Below, piece by piece: positions 60,912-64,000 of a stretch of 64,000 bases of DNA (the first letter of the stretch is position 1; the number at the start of each line of letters is the position of its first letter). Both the position numbers and the translations under genes were made by a program. This DNA comes from RGIG7213 sp045540335. GTDB lineage: Bacteria > Bacillota > Clostridia > Oscillospirales > CAG-272. The DNA is taken from positions 19,482-83,481 of the forward strand of contig JAZQHC010000049.1 in NCBI GenBank assembly GCA_045540335.1, in the 5' to 3' direction. The notes below the pieces were generated by a model that saw only the letters and a list, made by a program, of their open reading frames with translations, ran no database searches and was not told the origin of the DNA.

Positions 60912-62252
60912 TTATTTAGAAAGAAGAATGGAGAAGTTTTCAAGGGATTTGCAAAGGTCCTTAAGGAACTTGGAAGCAGGTGCGCCATCAACAGCCCTAT
61001 GGTCGTATGTCAAAGACAAGGGCATTGCGTTATAAGCTTTAAGCTCGCCGTTAACTTCTTTAACTCTCGTAATAATCGTATTTACACCGAGAATACCTGT
61101 TTGAGGCGGATTGATAACGGGCGTGAAGGATTCAATACCGAACGAGCCGAGGTTGGATATCGTGAAGGATGCACCCTTAAGCTTGTCGGGAGAAATCGAA
61201 CCGGATTGAGCAGCCTTTGCAAGCTCTTTCGCTTCTGCGGAGATTTCTGCAAGAGATTTCTTATCAGCGTTCATGATAGTGGGAACCATAAGGCCTCTTT
61301 CGGTATCAACTGCGATACCTATGTGAACGCCGTTGAATTTACGAAGTATATCACCTTCAAGCAAGTGTGCGTTAAGAAGTGCATGTTCGGGTTTTGCAAG
61401 CACTCTTGATACTGCGTAAATAATAATATCGTTAAGTGTGATGTTGGGAAGTCCAAGAGCCTCTGCGCCTGCTTTGAGCTTCTTGCGGAATCCCATAATT
61501 TCGCCTGCATCGAAGGATGCAGTATTTGTAAGCTGTGCGGTAGTTGCAAGAGAATTCATCATATTCTTTGCAATTGCACGGCGAATACCTGACATTTTTT
61601 CATCAACGTATGCGGGCGCTGCTTCAACTGCTGCTGCAGGAGCTTCTGCGGGTGCTGCTGCACCGATATCCGCAACGGAGAATTTGCCGCCGATGCCTGT
61701 GCCTGCTGCACCGTCGAATGCGCCTTGTGCCGCATACGTAGGTGTCGGGCCGTTTGCGATCATCGCGCGAACGTCTGCCTCTGTAATTCTGCCTTCTGCG
61801 CCTGTGGGTGTTGCATATCTGTAATCAACGCCTGATTTCTTTGCGAAAGCCTTTGCCCTGGGGGAAGCCTTAACAAATCCTTCGGGTGCAGCCACGGGTG
61901 CTGCTGTTGCAGGTGCTGCTGCCTGTACGGGCGCTGCAGGTGATGCTTCTGCTGCGGGTGCTTCAGGAGCTTCCTCTTCCGCGCCGGCAGGTGCAAATTC
62001 TGCCGTGGATTCACCGGGGTTACCGATAACTGCAATGTTTGTCATTACAGGAATCTCGTCACCTTCTTCGAAGAACACTTCGATAAGTGTACCGGACGCT
62101 GTTGCTTTTTCGTCTGTAGTTGTTTTGTCGGTCTCGTAAGTAAAAAGAACATCACCTTCATTTACGGTGTCGCCTTTTTTCTTGTGCCACTCGGTCAAAA
62201 TGCAGCTTTCAACCGAAATACCCACGTTGGGCATTTGTACGGGTGTTGCCAT
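60912..62252 (-). CDS. 2-oxoacid dehydrogenase E2 (dihydrolipoyl acyltransferase)
   Basis: A 446-residue E2: one lipoyl domain (about 1-77, lipoyl Lys43 in ETDKTTTDE), an Ala/Pro/Glu-rich linker (80-125), a peripheral-subunit-binding domain (KASPRAKAFAKKSGVDY, about 127-165), a second Ala-rich linker and the acetyltransferase core (about 215-446) ending in TYDHRAVDG (His418, Asp422). It forms the core of the complex. GGAGGAAC precedes the ATG. It is first in the operon, behind a near-consensus promoter. Confidence 0.94.
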   Translation of the reverse strand: MATPVQMPNVGISVESCILTEWHKKKGDTVNEGDVLFTYETDKTTTDEKATASGTLIEVFFEEGDEIPVMTNIAVIGNPGESTAEFAPAGAEEEAPEAPAAEASPAAPVQAAAPATAAPVAAPEGFVKASPRAKAFAKKSGVDYRYATPTGAEGRITEADVRAMIANGPTPTYAAQGAFDGAAGTGIGGKFSVADIGAAAPAEAPAAAVEAAPAYVDEKMSGIRRAIAKNMMNSLATTAQLTNTASFDAGEIMGFRKKLKAGAEALGLPNITLNDIIIYAVSRVLAKPEHALLNAHLLEGDILRKFNGVHIGIAVDTERGLMVPTIMNADKKSLAEISAEAKELAKAAQSGSISPDKLKGASFTISNLGSFGIESFTPVINPPQTGILGVNTIITRVKEVNGELKAYNAMPLSLTYDHRAVDGAPASKFLKDLCKSLENFSILLSK

Positions 62253-62310
62253 AATTGTTCCTCCTGTTTATTTGAACACATATTGTGCCGATATATTTTC
62301 ACTTATAATA

Positions 62311-62339
62311 ATAATATATCATAATGATAATTTTGTCAA
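62311..62339 (-). promoter_or_regulatory. Sigma-A promoter of the 2-oxoacid dehydrogenase operon
   Basis: On the minus strand: perfect TTGACA (62339-62334), 17-nt spacer, TATTAT (62316-62311). Confidence 0.85.
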
Positions 62340-62419
62340 GATAGTAATGTAAAGTTTTACTTATGTATGAGTGAAACAATTTGTGAAATTCTTGAAAAAG
62401 AATGTTAATTTTCACATTT

Positions 62420-62490
62420 TTATAACATAGATAGTTTCCCTTGTGTTTTTTCAAAAAATATGTTGTAATAACGTACAATCTATGTTATAA
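62420..62490. repeat. 13-bp inverted repeat with 45-nt spacer
   Basis: TTATAACATAGAT (62420-62432) and ATCTATGTTATAA (62478-62490) are exact inverted copies. The right copy covers most of the -10 of the acyltransferase promoter (62486-62491), so the pair could be a looping operator. Confidence 0.75.
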
Positions 62491-62491
62491 T
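62463..62491 (+). promoter_or_regulatory. Extended -10 promoter of the acyltransferase gene
   Basis: TTGTAA (62463-62468), 17-nt spacer, TGT then TATAAT (62483-62491). Confidence 0.75.
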
Positions 62492-62559
62492 CATTTAGAA
62501 AAATCAACCGGCGTTGATATTTCGCAAGCAGTAAATTTAAAATACAGAAAGTTTTATTT

Positions 62560-63837
62560 ATGGAAGTAAACTACAAAAACAAAAAGTATTACAATACCGC
62601 GAAAAAGCCTATTCGGCAGCCTTTTTTAATAACCGTGCTTATCTATCTGCTTTCAAAGCTTCTATTATTAGGTAAGGATTACAAAATCGAAAAGATAAAT
62701 ATGAAAGGCTTAAAACCGCCTTATTTGCTGTTCAGCAATCATATGTATTTTATTGATTTTGAAATTGCTTCAGTTGCAACGTTTCCGCATCGTGTAAATA
62801 ACATCGTTACCATTGACGGTTATTACCGAAGACCATGGCTGATGGAGCTTATCGGCTCGATCTGCAAGCGAAAATTCGTTTCAGAAATACACACTCTGCG
62901 CTCGATAAAGCACGTTATCAAAAACGGTGACGTTTTGTGTATGTATCCCGAGGCAAGATACTCCCCCTGCGGGATAACGTCGTATCTGCCCGAAACGTTG
63001 GGAAATATGATAAAAATGAACAAGGTGCCCGTAGTCGTTATCATACACAGGGGTAATTATCTGCACTCGCCGTTTTGGAATTTCCGCAAGAAAAGAAAAG
63101 TACCTTTACGCGCTACCATGACGCAAATATTAACCGCAGAAGATGTGGAAAGACTTTCTGCCAAGGAAATATTCGAAACCCTGAAAAGCGCAATGCAATA
63201 CGACGAATACGACTATCAAAAGCAAAACAATATTCTGATAAAAGAAGATTTCCGAGCTGAAGGCATTCACAAAATTCTTTATCAATGCCCGCATTGCAAA
63301 ACAGAATCGCAAATGGATTCAAAAGGGCACGAAATATTCTGCAATGCCTGCCAAAAGCGGTGGACTCTTAACGAAGACGGTTCAATCACAGCGCAAAACG
63401 GAAAAACTGAGTTTTCCCGCGTGCCGGATTGGTTCAACTGGGAAAAAACACAGGTACGCAATCAGATAATCAACGGCGAATATTCTTTCTTTGATGAAGT
63501 TGACGTTTACTCTTTGCCGCGCTGCATGAAATTCGAACATTTGGGAAAAGCAAAGCTTTCACACACCCCCGATGACGGCTTTGTTATCGAAGGTTTTTAC
63601 AATAACGCGCCGTACCGCGTGCAACGCACGCCGCAATCAATGAACAGCTTACACGTTGAATACGACTATTGCTATATAAAGCCTTACGATTGCATAGATA
63701 TTTCAACAGAAAAAGATTCGTTTTACTGCTATCCAACAAAGCAAAATGTTATAACAAAGCTTGCTTTTGCCACAGAAATACTGCACGAAATAAAGAAAAA
63801 CAAAACGCATGAAAGATCCGATCCCACAGAAAAATGA
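62560..63837 (+). CDS. Lysophospholipid acyltransferase-like protein with a C-terminal zinc ribbon
   Basis: A 425-residue protein. An N-terminal hydrophobic helix (about 18-38) and the PlsC motif NHMYFID (His61, Asp66) are followed by MYPEARYSPCG. This is the 1-acyl-glycerol-3-phosphate acyltransferase fold, used for phospholipid synthesis at the membrane. A CPHC/CNAC ribbon (about 243-271) and a beta-rich tail of about 150 residues are extra. Standard PlsC proteins end near 250 residues. The ribosome site is weak (AGAAAG). Confidence 0.83.
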   Translation: MEVNYKNKKYYNTAKKPIRQPFLITVLIYLLSKLLLLGKDYKIEKINMKGLKPPYLLFSNHMYFIDFEIASVATFPHRVNNIVTIDGYYRRPWLMELIGSICKRKFVSEIHTLRSIKHVIKNGDVLCMYPEARYSPCGITSYLPETLGNMIKMNKVPVVVIIHRGNYLHSPFWNFRKKRKVPLRATMTQILTAEDVERLSAKEIFETLKSAMQYDEYDYQKQNNILIKEDFRAEGIHKILYQCPHCKTESQMDSKGHEIFCNACQKRWTLNEDGSITAQNGKTEFSRVPDWFNWEKTQVRNQIINGEYSFFDEVDVYSLPRCMKFEHLGKAKLSHTPDDGFVIEGFYNNAPYRVQRTPQSMNSLHVEYDYCYIKPYDCIDISTEKDSFYCYPTKQNVITKLAFATEILHEIKKNKTHERSDPTEK

Positions 63838-63861
63838 AAACAAAAAATCCCGACCGACATG

Positions 63862-63915
63862 AACCGACCCCCAAAAGTTAGACCAAAAATCTAACGATTG
63901 GGAGGTCGGTTTTTT
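63862..63915 (+). terminator. Nested hairpin at the IS end upstream of the transposase
   Basis: AACCGACC (63862-63869) pairs with GGTCGGTT (63904-63911), and inside it GTTAGA (63877-63882) pairs with TCTAAC (63890-63895). A T-run follows. It can stop readthrough from host genes into the transposase gene. Confidence 0.75.
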
Positions 63916-63916
63916 C

Positions 63917-64000
63917 ATGTCAAAATATAGTTATGAATTCAAGATGAAAGTAGTTCAAGCATATCTAAACGGTGAAGGAAGTTATGAATATCTTGCTAAA
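63917..64000 (+). CDS. IS3-family transposase OrfA, N-terminal fragment
   Basis: Only 28 codons are visible: MSKYSYEFKMKVVQAYLNGE, then a GSYEYLAK start of a helix-turn-helix. This matches the N-terminus of IS3-family OrfA proteins, the DNA-binding part that is fused to the DDE part by frameshift. GGAGGT precedes the ATG, within the terminal hairpin. The rest is outside the window. Confidence 0.82.
   Translation, partial: MSKYSYEFKMKVVQAYLNGEGSYEYLAK

Larger units (their letters stand above)
62253..62559. other. Divergent 307-nt intergenic region
   Basis: It contains the E2 promoter (62311-62339), an extended -10 promoter for the acyltransferase (62463-62491) and a 13-bp spaced inverted repeat (62420-62490). 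I see no riboswitch, small gene or RNA. Confidence 0.65.
63860..64000 (+). mobile_element. Left end of an IS3/IS150-type insertion sequence
   Basis: TGAACCGACCCCCAAAAG (starting 63860) resembles the terminal repeats of IS150-group elements (TG..., CCCCAAAAGTTAGAC). A transposase start follows at 63917. The other end lies beyond the window, so length and target duplication cannot be read. It sits 22 nt after the acyltransferase stop. Confidence 0.8.

Noticed and set aside
1..64000. tRNA, rRNA, CRISPR array or known riboswitch
   Set aside because: I looked in all gaps for T-arm-like sequence, cloverleaf pairs, regularly spaced direct repeats and classic aptamer cores and found none; a covariance-model search could still find one.

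Overview
The window reads as ordinary chromosome of a low-to-moderate GC, Gram-positive, probably spore-forming anaerobe of the class Clostridia (Bacillota). The evidence is a SpoVAC homologue, a CotH-type kinase, SepF and DivIVA next to LspA, a DUF1385 protein, a clostridial 2[4Fe-4S] ferredoxin, many lipoproteins with a Gram-positive anchor style, a probable sortase signal, strong AGGAGG-type ribosome sites and frequent TTG or GTG starts. An Oscillospirales-like gut lineage is my guess from gene order and Thr-rich linkers; I cannot prove a genus. I see no rRNA, tRNA, CRISPR array, prophage or replication origin.

Layout. 1-585 (-): 5'-end of an isopropylmalate-synthase-like gene, divergent from a ferredoxin (789-962). 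1027-9050 (+): tight housekeeping run trmN6-rsmI-nagA, a membrane protein whose start sits at the foot of a terminator, metG-tatD, a glucosaminidase-type lipoprotein and a C_GCAxxG_C_C protein. 9192-20021: a cell-surface block with a CHAP-domain protein (+), a 2134-residue wall-anchored protein (-), endonuclease IV and a C39-peptidase/amidase fusion (-). 20201-31950: an orphan spoVAC (+) and a long minus-strand series rlmL-like, ASRT-like, murI, ddl, prmC, DUF1385, galactokinase-like, HEPN and nucleotidyltransferase, then rluD-like, lspA, divIVA, sepF.

31980-39778 (-): yggS, the TldD/PmbA pair, an HlyD-like adaptor and miaA; then a zinc-ribbon/TM2, small membrane protein and SPFH cluster. 40152-46628: a cytidylate-kinase-like gene, an XRE regulator, secG with an odd tail, a sugar isomerase-like gene, cca, a tiny Cys-rich membrane protein (+) and a PrsA/SurA-like foldase. 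46727-51286 (-): cysteine desulfurase, a lipoprotein, a CotH kinase lipoprotein, DUF4956 and a VTC-type polyphosphate polymerase. 51555-56192: a BadF/GlcNAc-kinase-like gene, YgiQ radical SAM protein, and a shikimate-kinase-like gene coupled to a second foldase-like lipoprotein. 56297-62252 (-): a 2-oxoacid dehydrogenase operon E2-E3-(E1alpha-E1beta fusion), then a fructose-6-phosphate-aldolase-like gene, all with strong codon bias. 62560-63837 (+): an acyltransferase with a zinc ribbon. From about 63860 an IS3/IS150-type insertion sequence begins and runs off the window.

Main themes: envelope construction (D-Ala-D-Ala and D-Glu supply, division proteins, wall hydrolases, a wall-anchored giant protein, lipoproteins), translation and RNA modification, and a highly expressed 2-oxoacid dehydrogenase. 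The best candidate for an under-described system is the polyphosphate polymerase + DUF4956 + CotH lipoprotein module at 47892-51286. The ASRT-like protein in the murI/ddl operon, the galactokinase-like gene with a changed sugar-site residue beside a HEPN/nucleotidyltransferase pair, and the shikimate-kinase-like enzyme lacking its usual substrate arginine come next.
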